DNA from: Nitrospira sp.
GTDB lineage: Bacteria; Nitrospirota; Thermodesulfovibrionia; Thermodesulfovibrionales; Dissulfurispiraceae
Direction: 5' to 3'
DNA: 64,000 nucleotides
NCBI GenBank assembly: GCA_002634385.1
Contig: NSJL01000002.1
Span: forward strand, 1-64,000
Position numbers and translations under genes: made by a program. A model generated the notes under the pieces. It was not told the origin of the DNA. It saw only the letters and a list, made by a program, of their open reading frames with translations, and searched no databases. Below, one piece after another: positions 40,182 through 48,801 of this stretch. Position 1 is the first letter of the stretch. The number at the start of each line of letters is the position of its first letter.

Positions 40182-42254
40182 ATGCAATTCCTCATCTCCG
40201 ACACCTTTACCGACAGCCTCGTCAAACTAACGGGCGAAGAGCAGAAGGCCGTAAAAACAACGGCTTTTGATCTGCAACTGAACCCTGCCAACCCCGGCAT
40301 GCAGTTCCATAAGCTCGACAGGGCCAGGGACAAAAACTTCTGGTCGGTACGGGTCAGCAGTGATATCCGGATGATCGTCCATAAGACCGACGAAAGCCTA
40401 CTTTTGTGCTATGTGGACCACCACGACCCCGCCTACCGCTGGGCTGAACGGCGCAAGCTGGAAATCCACCCCAAAACCGGCGCGGCACAGTTGGTAGAAA
40501 TCCGGGAGCGGATCGAGGAAATCACCATTCCCCGGTGCGTGGAGGTGCCAAAGCAGGCACCCCCCAAGCTGCCCCTGTTTGCGCATGTTGCAGAGGATGT
40601 GCTGCTCGGCTATGGTGTTCCGGAAGAGTGGCTGAAGGAAGTACGGCGGGCCGACGAGGATTCCCTGCTCGCGCTGGCCGATCATCTTCCGAGCGAGGCA
40701 GCAGAGGCATTGCTTGATCTGGCTACAGGTGTTACGCCACAAGTCCCGCAACATGCACCTGCCGGTGCAAGCCCCTTCGATCATCCCGACGCACAGCGCC
40801 GGTTCCGGCTGATGAGCAATGTCGAAGAACTGGAACGTGCCCTCACCTATCCGTGGGAAAAGTGGACTATCTTCCTCCATCCGGCACAGCGGCAACTGGT
40901 TGAACGGGACTACAGCGGTCCGGCACGGGTTTCGGGATCGGCGGGAACAGGTAAAACAGTCGTTGCCCTGCACCGGGCGGTCTTCCTCACCCGCACCCAT
41001 CCTGATGCCCGGGTGCTGCTCACCACTTTCTCCGACACTTTGGCAAACGCTCTTCGCACGAAATTGAGGCGGCTGATCAGTAGTGAGCCGCGTCTTGGCG
41101 AACGGCTGGAGGTACATGCCATGGATACCATTGGCCGACGCCTCTATGAGTTTCATTTTGGCAGGCCGCAAGTCGCCTCCAGGGAGGTGATAGGTAGATT
41201 TCTTCAGCAAGCTGCTGAAGAGATCGGGGGTCACCGGTTCAGCATGCACTTTTTGCAGACCGAGTGGGATCAGGTGGTTGATGCATGGCAGTTGGAGACA
41301 TGGGAAGCGTACCGTGACGTTGTCCGGCTGGGTCGAAGAACACGTTTGCCGGAAAATCAACGAGTTAAGCTCTGGTCGATCTTCGGGCAGGTTCACGCTG
41401 CCCTGAAGGCGCACAATCTGGTCACCTTTTCAGGAATGTTCAGCCGTCTGGCATCTCATCTAACGGAAAGCAAGCATCCGCCCTTCGACTTTACCATCGT
41501 GGATGAAGCACAGGATGTCAGCGTGGCACAGTTACGCTTTCTCGCTGCACTCGGGGGAAGCCGGCCCAACCGGCTTTTCTTTGCCGGGGACCTCGGCCAG
41601 CGGATTTTTCAGCAGCCCTTTTCCTGGAAGGCGCTCGGGGTTGATATCCGCGGGCGTTCCCGGACACTGCGGATCAATTACCGGACGTCACACCAGATCA
41701 GAATGCAGGCCGACCGGCTGTTGGGACCTGTGCTATCCGACGTTGACGGCAATACCGAGGATAGGCACAATACTATTTCGGTATTCAACGGACCGGAGCC
41801 GGAGATCAGGGTGTGGAAATCTCCCGAAGAGGAGATAGGAGCGGTCAGTCAGTGGCTTCGGGATAGGCGGAGCGAAGGGGTGGCCCCCCATGAGATCGGC
41901 GTATTCGTGCGCTCTACCTCCGAAATGGATCGGGCGCGCAAAGCCGTGATGAAGTCTGAAATCCCTTATAAAATCCTTGACGAGAATGTTGAAACAACCA
42001 GCGGGCACGTTTCCGTCAGCACCATGCATCTGGCCAAGGGACTGGAGTTCCGTGCCGTTATCGTTATGGCCTGTGATGACGAGATCATTCCCCTCCAGGA
42101 GCGCATTGAAACGGTCGCTGATGATGCAGACCTCCAGGAAGCCTACGACACCGAACGGCATCTTTTGTACATCGCCTGCACCCGTGCCCGGGACTATCTG
42201 CTGATAACGAGCGGCGGCGCACCGTCAGAGTTCCTGGACGATTTGCGGAGATGA
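40182..42254 (+). CDS. UvrD-like helicase with N-terminal RelE-like domain
   Basis: 690 residues. Residues 1-85 look like a RelE/ParE-type toxin fold (LISDTFTDSLVKLTGEEQKA, then NFWSVRVSSDIRMIVHKTDE). A linker is followed by an SF1 helicase core: Walker A VSGSAGTGKTVVAL near 251-264, motif II TIVDEAQDVS near 438, FFAGDLGQRIFQQPFSW and the C-terminal box VSTMHLAKGLEFRAV with LLYIACTRARDYLLI. It should unwind DNA or RNA. The fused toxin-like domain may be a cleavage or binding module (inference). The gene ends 32 bases before the convergent GH15 gene, marking the right end of the island. Confidence 0.85.
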   Translation: MQFLISDTFTDSLVKLTGEEQKAVKTTAFDLQLNPANPGMQFHKLDRARDKNFWSVRVSSDIRMIVHKTDESLLLCYVDHHDPAYRWAERRKLEIHPKTGAAQLVEIRERIEEITIPRCVEVPKQAPPKLPLFAHVAEDVLLGYGVPEEWLKEVRRADEDSLLALADHLPSEAAEALLDLATGVTPQVPQHAPAGASPFDHPDAQRRFRLMSNVEELERALTYPWEKWTIFLHPAQRQLVERDYSGPARVSGSAGTGKTVVALHRAVFLTRTHPDARVLLTTFSDTLANALRTKLRRLISSEPRLGERLEVHAMDTIGRRLYEFHFGRPQVASREVIGRFLQQAAEEIGGHRFSMHFLQTEWDQVVDAWQLETWEAYRDVVRLGRRTRLPENQRVKLWSIFGQVHAALKAHNLVTFSGMFSRLASHLTESKHPPFDFTIVDEAQDVSVAQLRFLAALGGSRPNRLFFAGDLGQRIFQQPFSWKALGVDIRGRSRTLRINYRTSHQIRMQADRLLGPVLSDVDGNTEDRHNTISVFNGPEPEIRVWKSPEEEIGAVSQWLRDRRSEGVAPHEIGVFVRSTSEMDRARKAVMKSEIPYKILDENVETTSGHVSVSTMHLAKGLEFRAVIVMACDDEIIPLQERIETVADDADLQEAYDTERHLLYIACTRARDYLLITSGGAPSEFLDDLRR

Positions 42255-42286
42255 AACAGACTGAGGAGACAGTTTGCCTGCACATT

Positions 42287-44929
42287 CTAATATCTGTTTA
42301 GTCGCCAATCATACTTCTGGTAAGACACTTTTATCGTATCTGCATGCTTTTCAAGGAACTTTCCTTTCTCTTCGTCGTACAAGTAAGGGGCGATAAACCG
42401 CAGACATGCGGCGCGGTCTGCTCCGAAGTCTCCGGCATACCACTTGAATATGCGGGAAAGGGATGCATGCCTCCTCTCTTTATCGAGTCTGAGGCCGCCT
42501 GCGTTAAGGAATGTCCTCCCTGCGATGTCAAGTTCCGTGTAAAGCGTGTCGGCGGTATAGACGTCAATGGGGGGGCATGACGATGAAGCGCAGACAAGGG
42601 CGAAGTGGATTCTCGGATCCATGAGGTGAATGGCATGTTTGAGCCGTTGGTCACCTTCCCTGAAACGTTTACAAGGGGCGTGCGGCGGACGCTTGTTCCC
42701 GCGCAGTATCCCGTGCTCTATATCGTCGGGGCTGAAACAGAAGTCTCCTATCCGGTACCGGATGCGCCTGAAGAAATTCCTCACCTCCTTCACCGAATCC
42801 TTGATGCCCAGCTCTATAACGCCATGGATCACGATGACGTTATAGAGGTTAATCCAGAAGGCGATCTGTTCCTCCCTGCTTCCAAGCCCCGTCAGGTCCA
42901 TTCCCCTGAGCGAGTAGCTCAGTGCAACGTACTCTCTATATATCCTGGACTGGCTCATACGCTCATAGGCGACCCTTCCCGCCGGGGTGTCGAAATAGGC
43001 CCCCCGCAGGATATTCATACACTGCTTGAGCCGGTGCGCTATTTCCCGCGGAGGCATCGCTGCAAGCTGCTCCCCGTCGTTGAGCACCATTGTATTGAAG
43101 CTGAAATAGCGCGGACGGTGGGCCTCTTTTCTCTGCCTCCCGGAAGCGGCCTCCTTTGCTTGTGAGAGGGCGACCACGCTGTTGATGTAGCCGATATGGG
43201 TGAATGCCTGGGGGATATTGCCGAGCGCCTCCTTCCACCGGACATCGTACTGTTCGGAGAAGACACCGAGGTGGTTTGCCACGCCCTCCATACGATGGAG
43301 CAGTTGTTCAGCTTCCTCAAAACGTTTGAGTCCGATAAAACAATCGATCAGCCAGAAAGTACAGAGCAGAAAGACGCCCTCTCCCCCCGGCAGGTGGTCT
43401 TCGGCCTTGTAGCGGTAGAGGAAGCCGTCATGGCCTAACTCCCGCTGTATCGCCTCAATCGTTGATACGATGCGCGGGTCGTCGAAGGGGAGAAAGCCCA
43501 GCAGGGGAAACAGCAAGGCGCTCGCATCGAGGGCATCGGTGCCGTAGTGCTGGACAAAAGACGCTTTCCCCTGGTTCCATCCCTTCTCGAGAATCTCTTC
43601 CCGTATCTCCTGCCGGGTCTTCTCCCACACTTCCAGGTCGGCGGGGAATCCGTACCGGTGTGCTATGGTAATCCCCCTGTCAAGGGCAACCCAGCACATC
43701 ACTTTCGAGTAAACAAAATGGTAGGGGCCTCCCCGGATCTCCCAGATCCCCGAATCTTCGTCCCTCCAGTGCCCGACCACATAGTCGCAGAGGCCTGACA
43801 GAAGCGGCCACAACCCATAATCTATCTTGCCGGCATAATCAGAAAGCGTGAGCGCGGCATCCATGATCTCTCCGAAAATATCGAGCTGTTTTTGTCCGGC
43901 TGCAGCGTTCCCGATGCGAACCGGCCGGGATCCCTTATATCCGTCGAGATGCCCAAGCTCCTCCTCGGGCAACTCCGTTTCGCCGTGAAGACCGTACATT
44001 ATCTGCAGTTTGTCCGCCCCGTGCTTCAGGAGCACTCCCCGGATCCAGCTGAAATATCCTTCCATTTCAGACAGATGTCCGAGGTTGAAGAGCGCCTGGA
44101 GCGTAAAGGAAGTGTCCCGCACCCAGGTATAGCGGTAGTCCCAGTTCCTCACTCCCCCGATCTCTTCGGGAAGGGAGGTGGTGGCGGCGGCGGCGATACT
44201 CCCGGCAGGACGGTGATAGAGGAGCTTGAGGAGAAGTGCAGAGCGCTCGACCATATCCTTGTAGGGACCGAGTTCGATGGTGCGGCCTGTTTCACTCGTG
44301 CCGAGCCACTCTCTCCAGTATGCTTCGGTGTCCTTCAGCGACGCTTCGGCCTTCGCGACATCAAGCTCCCCGGGATGATCCGTACCGTATTCCAGCCGTA
44401 TCCATACGCGGTCACCCTCGGCAAGAGACCACTCAGAGCACGCTCCGTCCCCTTCGATCACCACCCCGTAATTGCAGGAGAGTGCCATACATTCGTCCTC
44501 TCCCCGCGCGACCGCTCCATTGGCTGCTCTTTCGATGACAGTACGCGTATGGGCGTAACGGAACCTGGGCTCGAAAAGCATCCTGACCACCATGCTCCCC
44601 TTGAGGACCCTCACGCACCGGTACAGCTCATGCCGTTCCTCCTCCTCCCGGTCGACGGGCATGAAATCAATGACTTCCATGCTTCCGCTCCTTGTTCTGA
44701 ATCTCGTGACAAGAATATTCGTGCGGGAGAGATACTCCGCCGCCGAATCCCATTCGGATACAGGTGACACGGAAAAGCGGCCCCCTTTTCGATCATCGAG
44801 CAACGCCCCGAATACGCTGGGAGAATCGATATGGGGCAGGCAGAGCCAGTCGATCGAGCCGTCAAGCCCGATGAGTGCGACAGAGTGCATATTGCCGATG
44901 ATCCCGTAATCGCTGATCTTCTTGTACAT
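42287..44929 (-). CDS. GH15 glucoamylase-like/DUF547 fusion protein
   Basis: 880 residues. Residues 1-~600 are a glycoside hydrolase family 15 protein (glucoamylase/trehalase type): ISDYGIIGNMHSVALIGLDG, GGVRNWDYRYTWVRDTSFTL and QHYGTDALDASALLFPLLGF. From about 640 a DUF547 domain follows, with EEQIAFWINLYNVIVIHGVI, DDIEHGILRGNKRPPHA and the end SLSRIFKWYAGDFG. There is no signal peptide, so the enzyme should be cytosolic, cutting alpha-glucosides such as trehalose or glycogen fragments. DUF547 has a papain-like Cys/His flavour in its conserved residues but no settled function. The fusion is read through one uninterrupted frame. Confidence 0.85.
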   Translation of the reverse strand: MYKKISDYGIIGNMHSVALIGLDGSIDWLCLPHIDSPSVFGALLDDRKGGRFSVSPVSEWDSAAEYLSRTNILVTRFRTRSGSMEVIDFMPVDREEEERHELYRCVRVLKGSMVVRMLFEPRFRYAHTRTVIERAANGAVARGEDECMALSCNYGVVIEGDGACSEWSLAEGDRVWIRLEYGTDHPGELDVAKAEASLKDTEAYWREWLGTSETGRTIELGPYKDMVERSALLLKLLYHRPAGSIAAAATTSLPEEIGGVRNWDYRYTWVRDTSFTLQALFNLGHLSEMEGYFSWIRGVLLKHGADKLQIMYGLHGETELPEEELGHLDGYKGSRPVRIGNAAAGQKQLDIFGEIMDAALTLSDYAGKIDYGLWPLLSGLCDYVVGHWRDEDSGIWEIRGGPYHFVYSKVMCWVALDRGITIAHRYGFPADLEVWEKTRQEIREEILEKGWNQGKASFVQHYGTDALDASALLFPLLGFLPFDDPRIVSTIEAIQRELGHDGFLYRYKAEDHLPGGEGVFLLCTFWLIDCFIGLKRFEEAEQLLHRMEGVANHLGVFSEQYDVRWKEALGNIPQAFTHIGYINSVVALSQAKEAASGRQRKEAHRPRYFSFNTMVLNDGEQLAAMPPREIAHRLKQCMNILRGAYFDTPAGRVAYERMSQSRIYREYVALSYSLRGMDLTGLGSREEQIAFWINLYNVIVIHGVIELGIKDSVKEVRNFFRRIRYRIGDFCFSPDDIEHGILRGNKRPPHAPCKRFREGDQRLKHAIHLMDPRIHFALVCASSSCPPIDVYTADTLYTELDIAGRTFLNAGGLRLDKERRHASLSRIFKWYAGDFGADRAACLRFIAPYLYDEEKGKFLEKHADTIKVSYQKYDWRLNRY

Positions 44930-44947
44930 TCGCCATACTCCTGGTGC

Positions 44948-45643
44948 TCAGGACCTGCTCGCATTGTCCCTGAGGTAGTCGACTATCTCCCTCTTCTCCT
45001 GGTCCGTGACCGCTCTTTTCCCCATGGCGCCCATATGGGCCTGCATTCTATCGACGATACCGGGCCACTCATCGGCGGTATGAAGCCCGGGGTCGGGAAG
45101 GGGATGGCACTGCGAGCAGACGTTCCTAAAGAGAGACGCTCCCCGGGACCGGGGGGAAGGAATCGCCTCAGGAGCCACCGGCTTCAGGGCATGCGCTTTC
45201 AGATACGCGACAATCGAGGTCCGCTCTTCAGGGGAAGGGCTCTCAATGTTCATCATACGCATCCCTCCCCTGCCCGCCATCATCTCCATCCGGTGGAACA
45301 TGCGGTCTGCTATCACCGGCCACTCCTCTGCGGAACGCATTTGCGGACTGGGAAGATGATGACACTGGCTGCAATAGCGGGCGACAAGTCCGGCCCCCTC
45401 GCTTCGGGGATCGGGGAGGTCTTCCGGCCTGATGCCCGGAGGGAGGAGCCCTGCCATCATATCCTGCATCATCCCTCTCATCTGCTGCTGATTCATCATC
45501 ATTCGTCCATCCGGCCTTATGTCCATCATTGGCGGCATCCGGAACGAAGAGGGGTAGGTGCCGAGCCGGCCCGTCACCAGGATTCCTGCCATTCCGAGAG
45601 TGATGAGGACAGCGGCGATGAAAGGCAACCGATTGGTGTCCAT
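44948..45643 (-). CDS. Methionine-rich dihaem c-type cytochrome
   Basis: 231 residues. An N-terminal anchor (FIAAVLITLGMAGILVTG) is followed by a Met-rich segment (RMMMNQQQMRGMMQDMM, about residues 47-63) and two haem c motifs CSQCHHLPSP and CSQCHPLPDP in tandemly repeated halves, each followed by EEWPVIADRM or DEWPGIVDRM. It is a periplasmic, membrane-tethered electron carrier. The Met-rich stretch may bind copper (inference). AGGAAGG lies 7 bases before the ATG. A SHOCT remnant is immediately upstream on the same strand. Confidence 0.85.
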   Translation of the reverse strand: MDTNRLPFIAAVLITLGMAGILVTGRLGTYPSSFRMPPMMDIRPDGRMMMNQQQMRGMMQDMMAGLLPPGIRPEDLPDPRSEGAGLVARYCSQCHHLPSPQMRSAEEWPVIADRMFHRMEMMAGRGGMRMMNIESPSPEERTSIVAYLKAHALKPVAPEAIPSPRSRGASLFRNVCSQCHPLPDPGLHTADEWPGIVDRMQAHMGAMGKRAVTDQEKREIVDYLRDNASRS

Positions 45644-45658
45644 GGGGTTCCTTCCTTT

Positions 45659-45739
45659 CTACAAGAGGTCCTTCCGCATCCTTTCGTATTCCTCTCTGCT
45701 GATCTCTCCGCGGGCATAGGGTCTCTTCAGTATCTCCAT
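45659..45739 (-). pseudogene. SHOCT-domain stub
   Basis: Twenty-six residues starting MEILKRPYARGEISREEYER and ending MRKDLL, a complete SHOCT (short C-terminal) motif. SHOCT motifs normally end a longer protein, and the frame upstream has only about 27 more codons, with no good start, before a stop. It is most likely the remaining 3' end of a lost gene. It lies 15 bases before the cytochrome start and may still be transcribed with it. A hairpin GTGCGATC/GATCGCAC lies further upstream (45863-45881). Confidence 0.6.
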
Positions 45740-45994
45740 GGAGGATTCCTCAATCCGTCCGTGGGAATCCCTCTCCGAACGCGAAAAGGCCGTCGTCAGG
45801 ACTGATCCTTTATGGGCTGTCTACTCAATAGCACACGGATCGATCTTTCATCTGTAGCGCCTGTGCGATCACCGATCGCACCGCGGGATCGCATCAGGTT
45901 GGTGCATTACCTCGCCCGCATAGAGGAGCAATGACGTTGGTACTCAAAAGAATGGGGGGAGTAAGACAGCTCTCCCCCGTCCTTCCGCCCGGAA

Positions 45995-46351
45995 CTACTT
46001 CTCCTTCCCGCTCAGCGATTTGATATACGCCACCAGGTCCCTCATGTCCTGCGACCGCGGATCAATGGTCTTTCCCTTATTGGCCATCATGATACATACA
46101 TTATTTGCGTCCTCAAGCGCCAACCATGTTCCGCCAGGATTTCGCCATTCGGTCCTCCCTTTCTCTCCCGCTCTCTCCAGTCCCTTACCGTTCGGATGGC
46201 ACGTGTTACAGGAATTCCCGGACGTCCCTCCGGCAAACTTCGGATCGGTGAAGAGCTTTTTCCCCCTTTCGGCATTTCCGGCCGCAAAGGAAAGGGAGAA
46301 AAAGCCTGCCGTCAGCAGCAGCGTGAGCAGTATTTTCCCGAATATTTTCAT
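45995..46351 (-). CDS. Small exported monohaem c-type cytochrome
   Basis: 118 residues. Signal peptide (KILLTLLLTAGFFSLSFAA), then a class I cytochrome c fold with CNTCHPNGKG and axial Met probably in NVCIMMANKG, ending DMRDLVAYIKSLSG. It is a periplasmic electron carrier. The ATG at 46351 is chosen because AGGAGG lies 8 bases upstream, whereas the GTG three codons earlier abuts that site. A short gene overlaps its ribosome site upstream. Confidence 0.88.
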   Translation of the reverse strand: MKIFGKILLTLLLTAGFFSLSFAAGNAERGKKLFTDPKFAGGTSGNSCNTCHPNGKGLERAGEKGRTEWRNPGGTWLALEDANNVCIMMANKGKTIDPRSQDMRDLVAYIKSLSGKEK

Positions 46352-46356
46352 GGTGT

Positions 46357-46491
46357 TCACCTCCTTCCTTTCTGCGACGTAAAGGCTTTGTCAAAAACTT
46401 TCTGTACCGCCCTGCCGGACATTCCCCGTCTTATATAGAGTGCATACGCCACCCTCTCAATCTCCACATACAAAGCGTTGCCTCTTTCCAT
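46357..46491 (-). CDS. Short protein upstream of cytochrome c
   Basis: 44 residues from the ATG at 46491: MERGNALYVEIERVAYALYI followed by RRGMSGRAVQKVF. The ERVAYALYIRRG pattern is reminiscent of the DUF2934-type opening, but the protein is too short to assign. Its stop TGA sits inside the AGGAGGTGA ribosome site of the cytochrome gene, a layout typical of coupled genes. That coupling, rather than homology, is the main support. Confidence 0.4.
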   Translation of the reverse strand: MERGNALYVEIERVAYALYIRRGMSGRAVQKVFDKAFTSQKGRR

Positions 46492-46562
46492 TGTTTTTCT
46501 TCCACGCTGTTGCATATTCGAAGAGGCGGAAGGCCTGTGTCTCCCTCCTCTCCTCAAGGATA

Positions 46563-46862
46563 TCATTTCGCCTTCTGCATCTCAACGCCGCAGACGCATT
46601 TGCCCTGCTTGTTCGCCACCGTCCCGCATTTGCAGTCTTTACCGCAATTACAGTCGTATTCCCCGGTCCTTTTCATCTCAACGCCGCAGACGCATTTGCC
46701 CTGCTTGTTCGCCACCGTCCCGCATTTGCAGTCTTTGCCGCAATCACAGATATGTACACCCCTGTCCGCTGCCACGCTCGACGACGCGGGCAGTATGAAT
46801 GTCTGTAACATCAGCACCAATGCTGCGGTAAACACTACTACCATTCTCAGACTCTTTCCCAT
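46563..46862 (-). CDS. Exported cysteine-rich metallothionein-like protein with duplicated motif
   Basis: 99 residues. Signal peptide (MVVVFTAALVLMLQTFILPA), then two nearly identical 32-residue units built on CGKDCKCGTVANKQGKCVCG, with 8 Cys in the first and 7-8 in the second depending on unit bounds. The Cys spacing (CxC, CxxxCxC, CxC) is suited to clusters of soft metal ions or zinc. I do not recognise a named family. AGGAGG-type site GGAGGAG precedes the ATG. Neighbouring cytochromes and the histidine-rich protein at 47875 fit a metal-handling setting (inference). Confidence 0.65.
   Translation of the reverse strand: MGKSLRMVVVFTAALVLMLQTFILPASSSVAADRGVHICDCGKDCKCGTVANKQGKCVCGVEMKRTGEYDCNCGKDCKCGTVANKQGKCVCGVEMQKAK
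46578..46740. repeat. 96-bp tandem duplication inside the Cys-rich gene
   Basis: The sequence from CATCTCAACGCCGCAGACGC at 46578 recurs at 46674, identical for about 60 bases and close beyond that. The period is 96 bases (32 codons). DNA identity this high without codon drift suggests a recent duplication or gene-conversion upkeep. Confidence 0.85.
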
Positions 46863-47047
46863 GGTACTCCTCCCTATGCAGTGATAAACGTTAGTCGTGC
46901 ACAACTGTCCCCTCATTAAGAAACCAGACCTTCACCCCCTTACCGGGATTGCTTTTCAATAAAAATGTAGCGTATCCGAATGAAAATAGCTGTAAGGAAG
47001 CCTACAATTTGATGCGCTATTGCGGGGCTGAAGGGCGCTCGAAAGGC

Positions 47048-47737
47048 TTAACCCGAGATGACCTTGAGCCGGTCCATCGATTTTATGACGACATACTTTC
47101 CTTCGAAATCGATGATTCCCTCATTCCTCAGCTTGTTCAGGGTGGCGGTGACCGTTTCCCTTGTGGAGGCGATGAGGTCGGCATAATCTTTGTGGGTCAG
47201 TTTGATCTTGATGAGATACCCGCCGTCCCGGGGGACGCCGAAGTCGTCGAGCAGGTTGAGAAGCACCTTAGCAAGGCGCTGTTCCACGGTGCGGTAGAGG
47301 AGGTCGAGCAGTTTGGTTTCTATTTTCCACCGCTTCAGGCCGATCATCTTCGTCACCCGGATCGCAAGGCCCGGCACCTCCTGAATGAGCCGGTCATAAT
47401 CCGGCTTTTTCATGATGCAGATCAGACCGCCTTCCACTGCTATGGCGGACTCGTCGCGCTCCTGGGGCTCGATAACGCCCATCTCCCCGAATACGGTGCC
47501 GCCCGAAAGAATGTCCAAGATTATCTCGTTTCCATGGGGCGTGAGCTTCGTTATCTTGATGGCCCCCTTCTTCAGGATGTAAAAGTTGTCGTCCGTGCAA
47601 CCCTGGAAATAGATAACCTCGCCCTTCTTAATCTCCTGCATACGGGTAAGGGTATCGATCACCTTCACCTCTTCGTCCCTGAGATGGCTGAAAAGATCGA
47701 GATTCTTGAGATACCAGAGCTTTGTCCGTTCGTGCAT
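47048..47737 (-). CDS. Crp/Fnr-family transcription regulator
   Basis: 229 residues. Cyclic-nucleotide-binding beta-roll at 1-120 (DDNFYILKKGAIKITKLTPH with ILSGGTVFGEMGVIE), dimer helix, then a winged helix with recognition segment LTHKDYADLIASTRETVTAT. There is no Cys cluster, so it is not an oxygen-sensing FNR. The effector pocket lacks the classical cAMP arginine pattern, so the ligand is unknown. It is divergent from the gene at 47875, and a palindrome in the shared region (47793-47806) may be its operator. Confidence 0.9.
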   Translation of the reverse strand: MHERTKLWYLKNLDLFSHLRDEEVKVIDTLTRMQEIKKGEVIYFQGCTDDNFYILKKGAIKITKLTPHGNEIILDILSGGTVFGEMGVIEPQERDESAIAVEGGLICIMKKPDYDRLIQEVPGLAIRVTKMIGLKRWKIETKLLDLLYRTVEQRLAKVLLNLLDDFGVPRDGGYLIKIKLTHKDYADLIASTRETVTATLNKLRNEGIIDFEGKYVVIKSMDRLKVISG

Positions 47738-47792
47738 CGCGCCCCCCCCTTGCCATTCACCCGATTATCAATCATTATCCACAAAATAAAAA

Positions 47793-47806
47793 GTAATGTC
47801 CATTAC
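47793..47806. promoter_or_regulatory. Palindrome in the Crp-family/exported-protein divergent region
   Basis: GTAATGTCCATTAC is a perfect 6-2-6 palindrome, 56 bases from the regulator start and 69 from the exported protein start. Its symmetry, size and position fit a dimeric regulator site. It is not the E. coli CRP or FNR consensus. Confidence 0.5.
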
Positions 47807-47874
47807 ATCAAAACACGCCCTAAAAAGTAGTAAACTATAAATAGCACGGCAGCTCTGAAAGGAGGAAAACTGAG

Positions 47875-48777
47875 ATGAAGCATACCGCGCTCGCCTTTGT
47901 TACTGCGATTATTGTCGCTCTTATTTCATATGCCCCGGCCCTCCCTGCAGAGGCAGGAGAGGGCGGGGGCCGGCACTCCCATGGCGCCCACGCCGGACAT
48001 ACGCATGCAGGGGAGGCGGGCGAGGCGACCGTCAGTCTCGAAACGGCTCCGGAACAGCTCAGCACCGGGACGCCGACCTTTATCTTCTTTGTCATAAAGG
48101 ATTCGAAGGGAGCCCCTGTGCAGGAGCTGACCGCGACGCATGATCGCATGCTTCACGCTGTGATTATCGGGGAGGATTTCAGCGTGTTCGGGCATATCCA
48201 TCCCGAAGACTCCGGCCCTCTGCCTCCCGAGATGAGAGCGCGGGGCCGCTATCCCGTTCGCTTCACCTTCCCGAAAGCGGGCAGGTACCTTATCGCCGTC
48301 GATGGCGCGATTCAGGGCCGGCATTTTTCACAGCAGTTCCTCGTCTCCGTTGCCGGCGGGCCGCGGATGGCCGGGTTCGCAAAGGATGTATCGCGGGAAA
48401 AGAGATTCGGCGAGTACACGGTAACCCTGACAGCCACGCCCGAGCGTATCGTAGCGGGAAGAGAAGCAACCCTCGGCTTCCATATCAGCGAGAACGGAAG
48501 GCCGGTTACCGACCTTGAACCGTACCTTTCGGCGCCCCTGCATTTGGCGATACTCCTTACCGATCTCAACAGCTTTGTCCATGCCCATGGAGAGCTTCCC
48601 GATGGGCCGCCGGGACATCCCCCTGTCGCTCACGTTCACGGCGAGGTTCCGCATGCGTTCGGGCCGCGCATAGAGGCCAGGGTTGTCTTCCCGGTCAAAG
48701 GGACGTACCAGGTCTTCGGCGAATTACAGCATCAGGGCAGGGTCGTTGTCATCAGCTTCATGGTCGAAGCGGAATAG
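47875..48777 (+). CDS. Periplasmic histidine-rich two-domain protein
   Basis: 300 residues. Signal peptide 1-26, His/Gly-rich segment RHSHGAHAGHTHAGEAGEA, then two similar beta-sandwich domains with matching His motifs: MLHAVIIGEDFSVFGHIHPE in the first and PLHLAILLTDLNSFVHAHGE in the second, followed by PPVAHVHGEVPHAFGP. Such paired HxH motifs resemble copper-binding periplasmic proteins. I cannot name the family with certainty. AAGGAGG lies 8 bases before the ATG. Divergence from the Crp-family gene suggests it is that regulator's target (inference). Confidence 0.65.
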   Translation: MKHTALAFVTAIIVALISYAPALPAEAGEGGGRHSHGAHAGHTHAGEAGEATVSLETAPEQLSTGTPTFIFFVIKDSKGAPVQELTATHDRMLHAVIIGEDFSVFGHIHPEDSGPLPPEMRARGRYPVRFTFPKAGRYLIAVDGAIQGRHFSQQFLVSVAGGPRMAGFAKDVSREKRFGEYTVTLTATPERIVAGREATLGFHISENGRPVTDLEPYLSAPLHLAILLTDLNSFVHAHGELPDGPPGHPPVAHVHGEVPHAFGPRIEARVVFPVKGTYQVFGELQHQGRVVVISFMVEAE

Positions 48778-48801
48778 CCGCCGTACGCAGCCGGAGGCGC
48801 C

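Noticed and set aside
46949..47830. 293-codon plus-strand open frame opposite the Crp-family gene
   Set aside because: Shadow of the minus-strand regulator; no family signal in its translation.
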